Source of the DNA: Bacteroidota bacterium
GTDB lineage: Bacteria > Bacteroidota > Bacteroidia > Cytophagales > Cyclobacteriaceae
Assembly (NCBI GenBank): GCA_018267135.1
Contig: JAFDZA010000027.1
Span: 1-45,007, forward strand
Length of the DNA stretch: 45,007 nt
Direction: 5' to 3'
The position numbers were made by a program, and so were the translations under genes. Positions 35,320 to 44,892 of the stretch are shown here, piece by piece. Position 1 is the stretch's first letter; each line of letters begins with the position of its first letter. Under the pieces are notes generated by a model, which saw only the letters and a program-made list of their open reading frames with translations, did not search any database and was not told the origin of the DNA.

Positions 35320-36800
35320 ATGCTGAAGAATTATTGGAAGACAACCCTGCGGCACCTTAAAAGCATCTACTCGCTTATTAATTTACTGGGCCTTACGGTG
35401 AGCCTCAGTGTTTTTGTGCTGATCTATGTATGGGTAGATGATGAGTTGAGTTTTGATAAATTTCATGAAGGCCACGAAAGAATATACCGGATTATACAAG
35501 ACCGGATGCAGCCGGATGGCTCCTTTAATTCTGTTGCCTTGTTGCCCCCCATGTTGCACGACTATATACTGGCCAACAATAAGCAAGTGGAGGAGGCTTG
35601 TCGGTTTTCCAAAATGAAATTGCTGCTCAGCCACGAAGAGAAGGCTTTTTACAAACAGGGAATAAGTGCTGATCCTTCTTTTTTTAAGATGTTCACTTTC
35701 CCCTTAATCGAAGGAGACTTGAGTCAGTTTGTAGGCCCCGATAAAATTGTGCTAACGGCCAGCACCGCACAAACCTACTTTGGGTCGGAAAAAGCGTTAG
35801 GGAAAACAATGAAAATTTCTTCGCGCGATCTTACGGTAGTAGGCGTTATGCAGGATGCTCCAACTAACTCAACCTTAAAATTTGATTTTGTATTTACAAT
35901 CGAAACATCCAAACAATTGGGTTGGGTTAATCTGGATGTATGGAATTGGAGCACCCACCACCTTTGGATTAAACTAAAACCCAATGAGTCGCTTTCTGCA
36001 TTTGAGGCAACGCTCAAAAACCTGCTTCAAAAAAATATAAAAGACAGCAAAGACGAATTACACTTGCAGCCTTTAGCCCGTATCCATCTATACTCCAATG
36101 GTATAGATTATGATGCACCCGAATGGGGATAAAAAATCCGGTGGATAAAACCTACGAAATAGAAGGATACAAGCCCGGAAAAATAATTGGTATTATAAAA
36201 GATTTTAATTTTGAATCGGCACAAAAAAAATCGAACCGCTTGTGATTTTTTTAAGCCCTATCGATGTATATGATGTTTCCGTTCGGCTTCGTCCGGGGAT
36301 ATAAAAGTTGCTAGGATGCTATCGCTTCCGTTTGGAAAAAATTTGCTCCCGAACGCCCTTTTGAATTTTCTTTTTTAAATGAAGACCTCAATAAACTTTA
36401 TCTAACTGAGCATCGTACGGGCCAGTTATTCGCTTCCCTGGCTATCCTTTCTATATTTGTTTCGTGTCTTGGCCTATTGGGTATTGTAATGTTTACTACC
36501 GAACAACGAATGAAGGAAGTAGCAGTACGAAAAGTAATGGGCGCCTCGGTTACTTCTGTTTTTTTTCACATTTCAAAAGAGTTTTTTATTCTTATTTTAA
36601 CAGCCAATGTTATAGCGCTGCCTTTGGCAGCTTATCTTATGAATAAGTGGTTGCTAAAATTTGCTTTTGAAGATAAAGTACCTATTCTACTATATATCGG
36701 TACGCTGCTTATTTCGTTTCTTGTTACGCTCATAACCATTGGCTTTTTCGCATTAAAATCTGCTCAAGCAAACCCGGTAGTAGCGCTTAAGACAGAATAA
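35320..36800 (+). pseudogene. Decayed FtsX-like ABC permease (MacB type)
   Basis: The N-terminal 270 codons (35320-36132) encode the first membrane helix and a MacB-like periplasmic domain, and then stop. The reading resumes out of frame at 36123 (MGIKNPVDKTYEIEGYKPGK) and breaks again near 36232 in a run of eight A, near 36297 and near 36312. From 36315 to 36800 one frame runs to the normal C-terminus with VWKKFAPERPFEFSFLNED and the FtsX core TEQRMKEVAVRKVMGASV, ending in NPVVALKTE. Relatives have about 790-800 residues; here about 490 codons remain, so a central block of roughly 300 residues with two helices is deleted at about 36123. The gene is not functional. Orphan permeases of this type are common in Bacteroidota. 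Confidence 0.9.
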
Positions 36801-36856
36801 AATACCAACCGAATTTTTTTCCTTTAGCGCATTGTATTGGCCATTCCTGTAACTCG

Positions 36857-36875
36857 TTTTGCCAACTTGGCAAAA
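36857..36875. promoter_or_regulatory. Perfect 19-bp palindrome, possible operator
   Basis: TTTTGCCAACTTGGCAAAA consists of two 9-bp arms around a central C. It lies between the pseudogene and the first amidohydrolase gene and covers the likely -33 region of that operon. Another TTTGCCA half copy lies just downstream at about 36884-36890. The absence of a T-tract argues against a terminator. A repressor site is the simplest reading, but no regulator gene is adjacent. Confidence 0.4.
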
Positions 36876-36887
36876 TCATCTACTTTG
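36858..36887 (+). promoter_or_regulatory. Candidate promoter of the amidohydrolase operon
   Basis: TTTG at 36858-36861 is followed after 19 bases by TACTTTG at 36881-36887, close to TTTG-N19-TAnnTTTG. Transcription would start near 36894, just ahead of the ATG at 36908. The -33 element lies inside a perfect palindrome, noted separately. Confidence 0.35.
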
Positions 36888-36907
36888 CCAGCGTTAATTT
36901 TTATTTT

Positions 36908-38611
36908 ATGATCCAACGAATTGATAACCGATTTACCGGAATACTTTTTTTGGCAATCGGGATGTTTGCCCTGCGAGGGGCAATAGCACAAGATGAAAAA
37001 CCCGTTGCCCCGGTGGGCCGCAGCTATGCACTTACCCACGTAAACATCATTCCATCGCCCGGCAAAAAAATTGAAAAAGGAACAGTGGTAATGAAAGATG
37101 GACTGATTACAGCCGTGGGCACGAATGTTTCCATTCCATCCGATGCCATAATCATCAAAGCGGATTCAATGTATGTGTATGCCGGTTTTATTGATGGCCT
37201 CTCGCGCACCGGAGTAACCAAACCGAAAGACGAGCCGGGCCAGCCACGACCAAAAGACCCCGGCAACCCACCAGCCGAGCGGGCCGGCATTACTCCACAA
37301 AACGATGTGCGCAACTGGTTGAACCCATCTGAAAAATCGGTTGAAGAACTGAGAAACCTCGGGTTTACGGTTTCGCAGGTAGTGCCTTATGGGCATTTTC
37401 TGCCCGGCACTTCGGCCGTAATTCTCCTGAGCGGCAAATCGTCAGATGAGATGGTGTTGGTAGATCAATCAGGATTGTATTCCGAACTAACCGGAGCTCA
37501 ATTTATTTACCCCAACACCGTGATGGCAGTTATGGCTAAATGGCGCGACTTGTACCGCAACGCTATGCTTACCAAAAATTACCAGGCGATGTATGCCGCT
37601 AACCGTAATGCCTTGTTAAGGCCGCAAAACGACCGCATACAAGAAGCATTTTATCCGGTGATCGATCAAAAAATCCCGGTAGTATTTAAAGCTGAAGGGC
37701 TGCTGGAAACTCAGCGCGTGTTAACCTTAAAACGCGATCTCGGTTTCTCTCTGACGATGGGCGATCTAAGAGAAGGATTTCTGATCATGGATAAAATAAA
37801 ATCTTCAGGCGCAAAATTATTTCTGTCGTTAGATTTACCGGACGAAGGAAAGAAAGACGATAAAAAGCCAAAAGACAAAAAAGATTCGGTAAAAACCGGA
37901 ACCAAGCCCAAGACCGCCCTCGATCTTGAAAAGGAAGGCCTTGAAAAAAGAAAGAAAGAATCCATAGCTAGGCTAACCGCTCAAGCGGCTGAGTTCAGTA
38001 AAGCCGGAATGGTCTTTGGATTTTCTGTGCTAACAGCTAAAACAAAAGACATACCGGCCAATTTGCGCAGGATGATTGCTGCCGGGCTTACGGAAGAGGC
38101 CGCCCTCACTGCGTTAACCACCGCCCCGGCAAAACTGCTCGGGCTAGACGACCGGCTGGGAACTATTGAAAATGGAAAAATAGCAAACCTGGTGGTGAGT
38201 GATAAACCCTACTTCAATGAGAAAGCAAAAGTGCGCTATGTTTTTGTGGACGGGAATTTCTATCAGTTAGAGTCTAAATCCCCGGCTAAGCCCGATGGCA
38301 AAACCGTAGCCAAAGGAAACTGGAGCTATACTACCGAAACACCCAACGGCAGCAATAATGGGAAACTGACCATCAAAGACGATAACGGAAATCTTTCCGG
38401 CATCATTATTAATTCGATGGGCAAAGAAACCGAACTAAAAGAGGTACAACTGAGCGGAAACACACTCTCCTTCACTTTTGAATTTAGTATGGGAGGGAAC
38501 ACTCAAAAGGTGGAGGTCTCAGTAAAAATTGATGGCGATACATTTGAAGGTACACTTTCGCCCGGCAAGTTTGGAAACTTCCCCATGAAAGGAACCCGCG
38601 ATCCTAAATAA
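36908..38611 (+). CDS. Amidohydrolase-like protein, metal motif lost
   Basis: The 567-residue protein has a signal peptide (cleavage near AIAQ, about residue 28) and the amidohydrolase composite and TIM-barrel fold. The first metal-binding HxH is absent: AGFIDGLSRTG replaces PGIIDxHxH. A lysine-rich insert (about 316-348, KKDDKKPKDKKDSVKTG) interrupts the barrel. The family end motif TTAPAKLLGLDDRLGTIENGK is present, then a C-terminal beta-rich domain of about 100 residues (KGNWSYTTETPNG... to GKFGNFPMKG). It is probably not a normal metal-dependent hydrolase and could be a partner subunit of the middle gene. It is the first gene of a tandem trio with 14- and 2-bp gaps. Confidence 0.88.
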   Translation: MIQRIDNRFTGILFLAIGMFALRGAIAQDEKPVAPVGRSYALTHVNIIPSPGKKIEKGTVVMKDGLITAVGTNVSIPSDAIIIKADSMYVYAGFIDGLSRTGVTKPKDEPGQPRPKDPGNPPAERAGITPQNDVRNWLNPSEKSVEELRNLGFTVSQVVPYGHFLPGTSAVILLSGKSSDEMVLVDQSGLYSELTGAQFIYPNTVMAVMAKWRDLYRNAMLTKNYQAMYAANRNALLRPQNDRIQEAFYPVIDQKIPVVFKAEGLLETQRVLTLKRDLGFSLTMGDLREGFLIMDKIKSSGAKLFLSLDLPDEGKKDDKKPKDKKDSVKTGTKPKTALDLEKEGLEKRKKESIARLTAQAAEFSKAGMVFGFSVLTAKTKDIPANLRRMIAAGLTEEAALTALTTAPAKLLGLDDRLGTIENGKIANLVVSDKPYFNEKAKVRYVFVDGNFYQLESKSPAKPDGKTVAKGNWSYTTETPNGSNNGKLTIKDDNGNLSGIIINSMGKETELKEVQLSGNTLSFTFEFSMGGNTQKVEVSVKIDGDTFEGTLSPGKFGNFPMKGTRDPK

Positions 38612-38625
38612 AAATTGAATCATCC

Positions 38626-39981
38626 ATGAAAAAGATACTATTACTACTCATCTGTTTCTTTGGGCTGAGTGCACAAGCTCAAGACAAAGGAAGTATGCTG
38701 ATAAAAAACGGCACCGTGCTTACCGTAACCAAAGGAACGTTGCCGGAAACCGATGTGCTGATAAAAGATGGCAAGATTGCCCAGATCGCAAAAAATATTT
38801 CGGCTCCGCAAGGCGTAAAGGTAATTGATGCCAAGGGGCTGTTTGTTATGCCCGGCATCATAGATCCGCACTCGCACATTGCGTTAGATGCCATCAATGA
38901 AATGACCAGCCCGGTAACAGCCGAGGTAGCCGAAAGCGATGTGGTAAACCCGTTGCAGATTAATATTTACCATGCACTGGCCGGAGGAGTAACTACCATT
39001 CATGCCCTGCATGGCTCGGCTAATGCCATCGGGGGGCAATGTGTAACATTGAAATTGCGCTATGGCACCTTTAGCTTAGACGCAATGCGGATGGAAGGCG
39101 CTCCGCGCACCATCAAATTTGCGCTGGGCGAAAACCCTACACGTGTACATGGAGGCGGGAGCAACATTGTGCCACGCACCCGGATGGGCGTGGAGTTTGT
39201 TATTCGTAAATCGTTTTCCGATGCTAAAAAATATAGGGAAGACTGGGATGCCTACAATAAAAGTAAATTGGTGAAAGGATTTCGCGGGGCTCCGCCTGCC
39301 TACAACTTACGACTCGAAACATTAGCCGAAATCCTCAAAGGAAATATCCTCATCCACTGCCACAGCTACCGGGCCGATGAAATTATGATGTTGCTGAATG
39401 TGTGCAAAGATTTTGGTATTAAGAAAATTACATTCCAACACGCCAACGAAGGATTTAAAGTAGCTCCGGAGTTAGCCGCTTATGGTGCCATGGCCTCCGT
39501 GTTTTCTGATTGGTGGGCCTATAAATTTGAAGTGTACTATTCATCGGCCTACAATGCCGCCATCTTAACAAAAAATGGTGTGGTTACCTCGGTTAATTCA
39601 GACGACCCCGAAATGATGCGACACTTGTATTTGGAAGCCGGCAAAACTCAGAAGTATGGAGCACTTACAGATGAGGAAGCCCTCGCCCTCATTACCATCA
39701 ACCCGGCCAAACAGATGGGCATAGACACACGCACCGGCTCGCTGGAAGTGGGCAAGGATGGCGATGTGGTTATTTTTAAAAATCATCCGCTTTCCATTTA
39801 TGGAGTGCCCCAATTTACCATTGTAGATGGCATAGTGCGGTTCGACAAAGCGAATGATCCGGCTGATATGCGTTTGTGGGCAGACCCTAAACAAAACCTG
39901 GAAGAAGCTACCTTCTATGAAAAAGGAACCGACCACTGTATGGATGGAACCGAATTTTTATTCACCAGCGATAAAAAATAA
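38626..39981 (+). CDS. Amidohydrolase, complete metal site
   Basis: The 451-residue periplasmic or surface protein has a signal peptide ending near AQAQ. Metal ligands of the amidohydrolase superfamily are all present: His82 and His84 in PGIIDPHSHIALD, His244 and His246 in ILIHCHSYR, His272 in FQHANEG, and Asp326 in VNSDDPEM. The C-terminal ITINPAKQMGIDTRTGSLEVGKDGDVVIF is typical of imidazolonepropionase/dipeptidase-like members. The substrate is unknown. It lies 14 bp after the first and 2 bp before the third family member, forming one operon. Confidence 0.93.
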   Translation: MKKILLLLICFFGLSAQAQDKGSMLIKNGTVLTVTKGTLPETDVLIKDGKIAQIAKNISAPQGVKVIDAKGLFVMPGIIDPHSHIALDAINEMTSPVTAEVAESDVVNPLQINIYHALAGGVTTIHALHGSANAIGGQCVTLKLRYGTFSLDAMRMEGAPRTIKFALGENPTRVHGGGSNIVPRTRMGVEFVIRKSFSDAKKYREDWDAYNKSKLVKGFRGAPPAYNLRLETLAEILKGNILIHCHSYRADEIMMLLNVCKDFGIKKITFQHANEGFKVAPELAAYGAMASVFSDWWAYKFEVYYSSAYNAAILTKNGVVTSVNSDDPEMMRHLYLEAGKTQKYGALTDEEALALITINPAKQMGIDTRTGSLEVGKDGDVVIFKNHPLSIYGVPQFTIVDGIVRFDKANDPADMRLWADPKQNLEEATFYEKGTDHCMDGTEFLFTSDKK

Positions 39982-39983
39982 AT

Positions 39984-41294
39984 ATGAAAACAAATCAATT
40001 GATTTACGGATTAATAACCGCTGTGTTTTGCGCTTTGGTGTTTCACCTCGATGCTCAAAACCCCAAAGGTAAATACGGCACATTTGCCCTCACCAATGCT
40101 ACGGTAGAAACCGTAACGAAAGGAACAATTACCAACGGAACGGTAATCATCACTCAAGGCAAGATTACCGCAGTGGGGAGTGGCATTCCAGTTCCGGCAG
40201 GAGCTGAGGTAATAGACTGCAAAGGTTTGTTTGTGTATCCGGGCATGATTGACGGGGGCACCAACCTGGGGCTTTCTGAGATAGGTTCTGACCCCCGCAC
40301 GCAAGATTTTAACGAGATCGGAGAAATGATTCCGCAGATGAGTGCCTTAACAGCCGTAAACCCCAATGCCGTAGCCATACCCATTACCCGCGTAAGCGGA
40401 GTAACCACCGTATTGGCCGCCCCCCAGGGCGATCTGTTTGCCGGCACGGCCGCACTCATTAATCTACACGGGTACACACCCGAACAAATGTATGCCGGGT
40501 TTCAAGGCGCGGTGCTTAATTTTCCTAACACCGGACGCAGAGGTTTTTTCGACCGCAGAACAGATGAAGAAATAAAAAAAGGAGCGGAGAATGCCCAAAA
40601 ACGTATGAGCGAAATATGGGACCGAGCCGTACAGTATTCTAAAATTGATTCTGCCACCCAAGGTAAAGCCGGCTACTACCCCGAAATGCAGGCACTCTTG
40701 CCTGTGGTGCGGGGCGAACGGCCCCTGCTCATCGAAGCCAATGCCGCAAAAGATATTCAGGCTGCGCTGAAGTGGGTAAAAGAAAAGAAAATTAAAAACG
40801 TAGTACTGACAGGCGTAACGGAGGGCTGGCGCGTGGCAGACGATATAGCTAAAGCCAAAATACCCGTTATTGTAGGAGGGGTTTTAAATTTACCCTCACG
40901 GGATTATGACCGGTACGATCAAGCCTATGCCAATGCAGGGCAACTGTTTAAAGCAGGCGTAAAAGTGGCGATCAGCTCAGGCGAAACCAATAACCAGAAC
41001 TACCGAAACCTTCCTTACCATGCCGGGTTTGCTGTAGCGTATGGCATGGATAAAGCAGAAGCACTAAAAGCCATTACGATTGTACCGGCAGAAATTTTTG
41101 GCGTGGCCGACAAAACAGGTTCTATCGAACCCGGTAAAGACGCCAACTTATTTGTGTGCGATGGCGATCCGTTTGAACCTAAAACTCAAATTAAACAAGT
41201 GTTCATTAATGGATGGCAGATACCGTTAGTAAGCCGGCAAACACAACTCTACGATGAATTTTTAAAACGCGAGCCGGGCGTAAGCAAGAAATGA
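39984..41294 (+). CDS. Amidohydrolase-like protein, metal motif lost
   Basis: The 436-residue secreted protein has a signal peptide ending near LDAQ (residue 25). The overall amidohydrolase layout is clear: VTKGTITNGTVIITQGKI, then VYPGMIDGGTNLGLSEIG where HxH is expected, and the end motif ITIVPAEIFGVADKTGSIEPGKDANLFV. Both histidines of the HxH are missing (Gly-Gly-Thr-Asn). It should lack at least one metal site. It is the last of three tandem family members and is followed by a strong terminator, so all three are one transcription unit. Confidence 0.9.
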   Translation: MKTNQLIYGLITAVFCALVFHLDAQNPKGKYGTFALTNATVETVTKGTITNGTVIITQGKITAVGSGIPVPAGAEVIDCKGLFVYPGMIDGGTNLGLSEIGSDPRTQDFNEIGEMIPQMSALTAVNPNAVAIPITRVSGVTTVLAAPQGDLFAGTAALINLHGYTPEQMYAGFQGAVLNFPNTGRRGFFDRRTDEEIKKGAENAQKRMSEIWDRAVQYSKIDSATQGKAGYYPEMQALLPVVRGERPLLIEANAAKDIQAALKWVKEKKIKNVVLTGVTEGWRVADDIAKAKIPVIVGGVLNLPSRDYDRYDQAYANAGQLFKAGVKVAISSGETNNQNYRNLPYHAGFAVAYGMDKAEALKAITIVPAEIFGVADKTGSIEPGKDANLFVCDGDPFEPKTQIKQVFINGWQIPLVSRQTQLYDEFLKREPGVSKK

Positions 41295-41318
41295 GAAAAT
41301 AAATTTATCAGAAGCTTT

Positions 41319-41345
41319 AGCCGCCAGCTAATGGCGGCTTTTTTA
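41319..41345 (+). terminator. Rho-independent terminator
   Basis: AGCCGCCA at 41319-41326 pairs with TGGCGGCT at 41332-41339 around a 5-base loop, followed by six T. It ends the amidohydrolase operon, 25 bp after the stop at 41294, and separates it from the Y-family polymerase gene. Confidence 0.9.
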
Positions 41346-41392
41346 TTTCTTTTAGAAGAAACTGAATCACGCTCTAATCCGTACCTTGGGTT

Positions 41393-42703
41393 ATGATTCT
41401 GTTTGTTGATATGAACAGTTTTTTTGCCAGTTGCGAGCAGCAGGTAAACTATTGGCTGCGCGGCAGGCCCGTGGGCGTTTGCGTTTACACAGGCAAGTAT
41501 GGCTGTATCATTGCACCTTCGGTGGAAGCCAAAAAAAAAGGTGTAAAAACCGGCATGCGCCTGCATGAGGCCGTACAGATTTGCCCCGATATTGTGCCAC
41601 TGGAAACGCACCCTAACCGCTACCGCGAATACCATATCAAAATCATGAATGTGCTGCAGCAGTATTCGGAAGATGTTATCCCTAAAAGTATTGACGAAGC
41701 CATTGTTGATCTCACGCACTATAAACTTATTTATAAAAACCTGAACGACTTAGAAAAGTTAGCGCATCAAATAAAAAAAGATATTCGCGAAAAAGTGGGC
41801 GATTGGCTAACGTGTTCTATTGGTATTGCCCCCAATGCTTTTTTAGCCAAACTCGGATCCGACCTGCAAAAACCTGACGGGCTTACGGTTATTATGCCGG
41901 AAAATATTGATGTCATACTTTCTAAACTTAAACTTACCGATTTGCCCGGCATAGGACGGGGCATGGCCGAACGGCTGACGAATGCGGGCATCTATACACC
42001 CTTACAACTGAGACATACCAAACCCGATTTTGTGCGGGCAGCCTGTAAGAGTATCGTAGGCTTTTACTGGTATCAGCGCCTCAATTTTCAGGAAGTGGAA
42101 GTGGATACTGCGAACGATGGATATAAAAGCATGCAAGCGATGCGACAGATTTCAACTGAAAAAAGAAAGTCGGTTGAGAATTTACATCAACTGCTCATTT
42201 CACTCTGTATGACATTGGAAAAACGCATGGTGCGCAACGGTGTATTCTGCCGCGATCTCGGTTTTTATACTTCATATGAAGAACGTACCTGGAAAGACCA
42301 TATTCAGTTGCAAAAACCGGTGCAAGATGGAATGGAGTTGGTAAACATCATAAAGGCACGCATGAAAAAATTTGAAGAGAAAAACCATTGTGGCCCTATT
42401 ATCAACACCGGGGTAAAAGCTTTATGCGTCTATGTAAGCCGGTTTGTTTCGGCCGATGCGCTTCAATATCATTTGTTTGAAAATAATATTACCAAAGACA
42501 AACTGCGCAAAATTATTTACGATGTAAAAAACAAATACGGCCTCGATAAAATTATGAAAGCAGCCGAACTAAGCGAGACCCCGGTCCTGCGCGATGCCAT
42601 CGGTTTTGGCTCGGTAAAAGATTTGCATGGCGATCAATCAGTGGCCGAGCAAATGGAAGAACTGGGAATGGATTCGTCTAAAATTGATCTGACTAATTTT
42701 TAG
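41393..42703 (+). CDS. Y-family DNA polymerase (DinB/UmuC-like)
   Basis: The 436-residue translesion polymerase has the catalytic acids Asp6 in FVDMNSFFAS and Asp101/Glu102 in KSIDEAIVDL. The helix-hairpin-helix LPGIGRGMAERL and a little-finger domain (about 240-350) follow. It performs error-prone bypass of lesions. It has no adjacent umuD or imuA partner; the N-terminal MILFVDMNSFFASCEQ is closest to the DinB group. No LexA-like box is obvious before it. The 3' end overlaps kdsB by 11 bases on the opposite strand. No recognisable PCNA-like clamp-binding peptide is seen at the C-terminus. Confidence 0.93.
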   Translation: MILFVDMNSFFASCEQQVNYWLRGRPVGVCVYTGKYGCIIAPSVEAKKKGVKTGMRLHEAVQICPDIVPLETHPNRYREYHIKIMNVLQQYSEDVIPKSIDEAIVDLTHYKLIYKNLNDLEKLAHQIKKDIREKVGDWLTCSIGIAPNAFLAKLGSDLQKPDGLTVIMPENIDVILSKLKLTDLPGIGRGMAERLTNAGIYTPLQLRHTKPDFVRAACKSIVGFYWYQRLNFQEVEVDTANDGYKSMQAMRQISTEKRKSVENLHQLLISLCMTLEKRMVRNGVFCRDLGFYTSYEERTWKDHIQLQKPVQDGMELVNIIKARMKKFEEKNHCGPIINTGVKALCVYVSRFVSADALQYHLFENNITKDKLRKIIYDVKNKYGLDKIMKAAELSETPVLRDAIGFGSVKDLHGDQSVAEQMEELGMDSSKIDLTNF

Positions 42704-43451
42704 GAAGATGATTTTTTAAAATGATTAACGCTTTTTGCAAATCCTCGGGCGTATCGATGCAAATGCTTTCTTCCATTTCGGTTTCTACAGTTTTTATTTT
42801 AAACCCGTTTTCCAGCCAGCGCAATTGCTCTAATGATTCTGCTTTTTCCAACAAAGAAGGAGGAAGCGCTGTTATTTTTTTCAGTACATCAGCCCGGTAA
42901 GCATACAAGCCCACATGCCGGAAAAAGACAGTATGATTCAGCCACTCTTTCATCTCAAATTTTTGAACAAACGGAATAGGCGAGCGACTGAAATAAATGG
43001 CTTCGCCACGGTGGTTGATAACTACTTTAGCCTCGCCAGCCGAAAGCAATTGCTCGGGTGTTGCTATTTTTTGGATGAGGGTAGCCAGTTCGGTTTCTAT
43101 AATTAATGAGGAACAAAGCAAATCGATTTGGCGTGGATCGATAAACGGTTCATCGCCCTGAATATTAACGGCAAAATCAAATGATTCTTTTTGCTTTTGC
43201 AGCGCTTCAAAACACCGGTCGGTTCCGCTGGGGTGCTCGCTTGCCGTCAGGCAGGCATTTCCGCCAAATGAAATTACGTGATCATAAATTCTCAGGTCAT
43301 CGGTGGCCACCACCACCTGATTCAATAGCTTTGATTTTTTTACTTGATAATACACCCGCTCAATCATGGTTTGCCCGAGCATATCGGCTAAAGGCTTGCC
43401 CGGAAAACGTGAGGAAGCGTAGCGGGCGGGAATAATGCCGAGTATTTTCAT
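42693..43451 (-). CDS. kdsB: CMP-Kdo synthetase (3-deoxy-manno-octulosonate cytidylyltransferase)
   Basis: The 252-residue enzyme activates Kdo with CTP for lipopolysaccharide core synthesis. Motifs are IPARYASSRFPGKPL at 7-21, the ATDDLRI and EHPSGTDRCFEALQ segments, and NIQGDEPF at 96-103 for metal and CTP binding. Length is exactly typical. It shows that the organism has a Gram-negative outer membrane with Kdo. It lies 38 bp downstream of the methyltransferase gene on the same strand and may be co-transcribed with it. Confidence 0.97.
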   Translation of the reverse strand: MKILGIIPARYASSRFPGKPLADMLGQTMIERVYYQVKKSKLLNQVVVATDDLRIYDHVISFGGNACLTASEHPSGTDRCFEALQKQKESFDFAVNIQGDEPFIDPRQIDLLCSSLIIETELATLIQKIATPEQLLSAGEAKVVINHRGEAIYFSRSPIPFVQKFEMKEWLNHTVFFRHVGLYAYRADVLKKITALPPSLLEKAESLEQLRWLENGFKIKTVETEMEESICIDTPEDLQKALIILKNHLPKN

Positions 43452-43489
43452 AGGGTTCTAATTAGCTCGGCAAGTTACGGGTTCAGAGC

Positions 43490-44857
43490 TTAACCTGACA
43501 AGATTTCTTGGTTGCGTATTCTCCATTCGGTAGGGTAGAGGTTATTGGTTCGGTTGCCCAAGTGGTTTACCCAGCCGAGCGGTACGTGTTGGTAGGTAAG
43601 TAATATAAAACCTTTGGTGGGAGCGCCTATCGTGAGCGTATCCTTGCGCAAATAAAAAATGGCTTGCTCGCGGTTTAGCTCCAGGGTTGTAAAATTTTCT
43701 TTGTTTAATAAAACAGATAAGGCCAGGGCATGCTCAGGAATGAGCTTATCATGTTTAACAGTAGCCAACGCAGTTCCTTTTTGAATAACTTTTAGTTGCT
43801 GCGAGAGAAACTCGATTTCTTCTTTTGGGCTTCGGCCAATGGCAAGAACGAGGTCATTATGTAAAATATAGCAGACTTCGCCAGCAGGCGAAAGCCACTC
43901 TGAAATCCGACTTATTATTTCCTTTGTAACCCCATCAAATTTTTTTTTTACTTTGATTTTAATTTCTTCTTCGCACTCTTTTTTTTGAAGCACCGAAATA
44001 AAAAAACCTTCACCGGTTATTTTGTGTGGATAAAACCTATAACCAAAACTATTTTCGTTGTGTATTTCTTCAACGCCCCAATCGCTTTTTACTTTTAATG
44101 CTACGCTTTCTGCTTTTTTATTATCGACCAACCATTTTATATTTTCTTCATTTTCCTTTTCGCTGTACGTGCACGTGCAATAAATTAAAACACCATTTTG
44201 TTTTAACGCTGGCCAAATAGTATTGACTATTCGTTGTTGCCGTAAAGAGCAGTGTGCCACATTCTCTTCCGACCATTCCTGCATCGCTTCTGGATTTTTT
44301 CTAAAAAGACCTTCGCCCGAACAGGGCGCATCCACCACGATCACATCAAAAAAACCGGTTAGGTTTTTAAAATCTTCCGGGTCATTATTTGTAACAATGA
44401 CATTTATATTCCCCCATTTGCAAATATTTTCGGCCAGGATGGTAGCCCGCGAGCGGATCACTTCGTTTGAAACCAACAACGAATTTTCAGAAAGTAAACT
44501 CAGTAAATGGGTAGATTTTCCGCCCGGGGCGGCACACAAATCTAAAACACGCAGCGGCCGAGTTAAATCGGTGGTTTGCTTCAGAGCTTGCTCCAGAAAC
44601 ATAGAACTGGCTTCTTGCACATAATATGCTCCGGCATGAAAGAGCGGATCGAATGTGAAAGCGGGGCGCTCGGTCAGGGAATAACCGAAATCGGTCCAGG
44701 GTATTTTTTCTGAATTTAGAGGAGTGCTTTTGGCGGGGTTGATTCGGATGGAAACGGGAGCGGGTTGCCGGTGGGCCTCAGCAAATTTTGGCCAGTCGTT
44801 CCCCAGCCGGTCTTTCATCCGTTTTTCAAAACCTTCGGGAAATACTGTCTCTCGCAT
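43490..44857 (-). CDS. RsmF-type rRNA m5C methyltransferase (NOL1/NOP2/Sun family)
   Basis: The 455-residue SAM-dependent enzyme has the Rossmann methyltransferase core (about 70-290), with SAM loop APGGKST at 110-116, motif IV DAPCSGEG with Cys179, and motif VI YCTCTYSEKENEENI with the catalytic Cys229. A C-terminal RNA-binding part (about 300-455) fits the RsmF extension. It would make m5C in 16S rRNA. An IS30-type element ends 35 bp upstream of its start, so the original promoter has probably been displaced. The segment at 43900-44200 is richer in A+T, matching its lysine-rich linker. Confidence 0.9.
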   Translation of the reverse strand: MRETVFPEGFEKRMKDRLGNDWPKFAEAHRQPAPVSIRINPAKSTPLNSEKIPWTDFGYSLTERPAFTFDPLFHAGAYYVQEASSMFLEQALKQTTDLTRPLRVLDLCAAPGGKSTHLLSLLSENSLLVSNEVIRSRATILAENICKWGNINVIVTNNDPEDFKNLTGFFDVIVVDAPCSGEGLFRKNPEAMQEWSEENVAHCSLRQQRIVNTIWPALKQNGVLIYCTCTYSEKENEENIKWLVDNKKAESVALKVKSDWGVEEIHNENSFGYRFYPHKITGEGFFISVLQKKECEEEIKIKVKKKFDGVTKEIISRISEWLSPAGEVCYILHNDLVLAIGRSPKEEIEFLSQQLKVIQKGTALATVKHDKLIPEHALALSVLLNKENFTTLELNREQAIFYLRKDTLTIGAPTKGFILLTYQHVPLGWVNHLGNRTNNLYPTEWRIRNQEILSG

Positions 44858-44892
44858 TTGTTCTCAAATCTATGCGATCTTGAAAGCTGTGT

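Noticed and set aside
36133..36476. Separate small genes between the FtsX fragments
   Set aside because: The short frames here, when joined across single-base shifts, give continuous FtsX-family sequence, so they are parts of one pseudogene.
36857..36875. Terminator of the pseudogene
   Set aside because: The hairpin has no following T-tract and overlaps a promoter-like element of the next gene.
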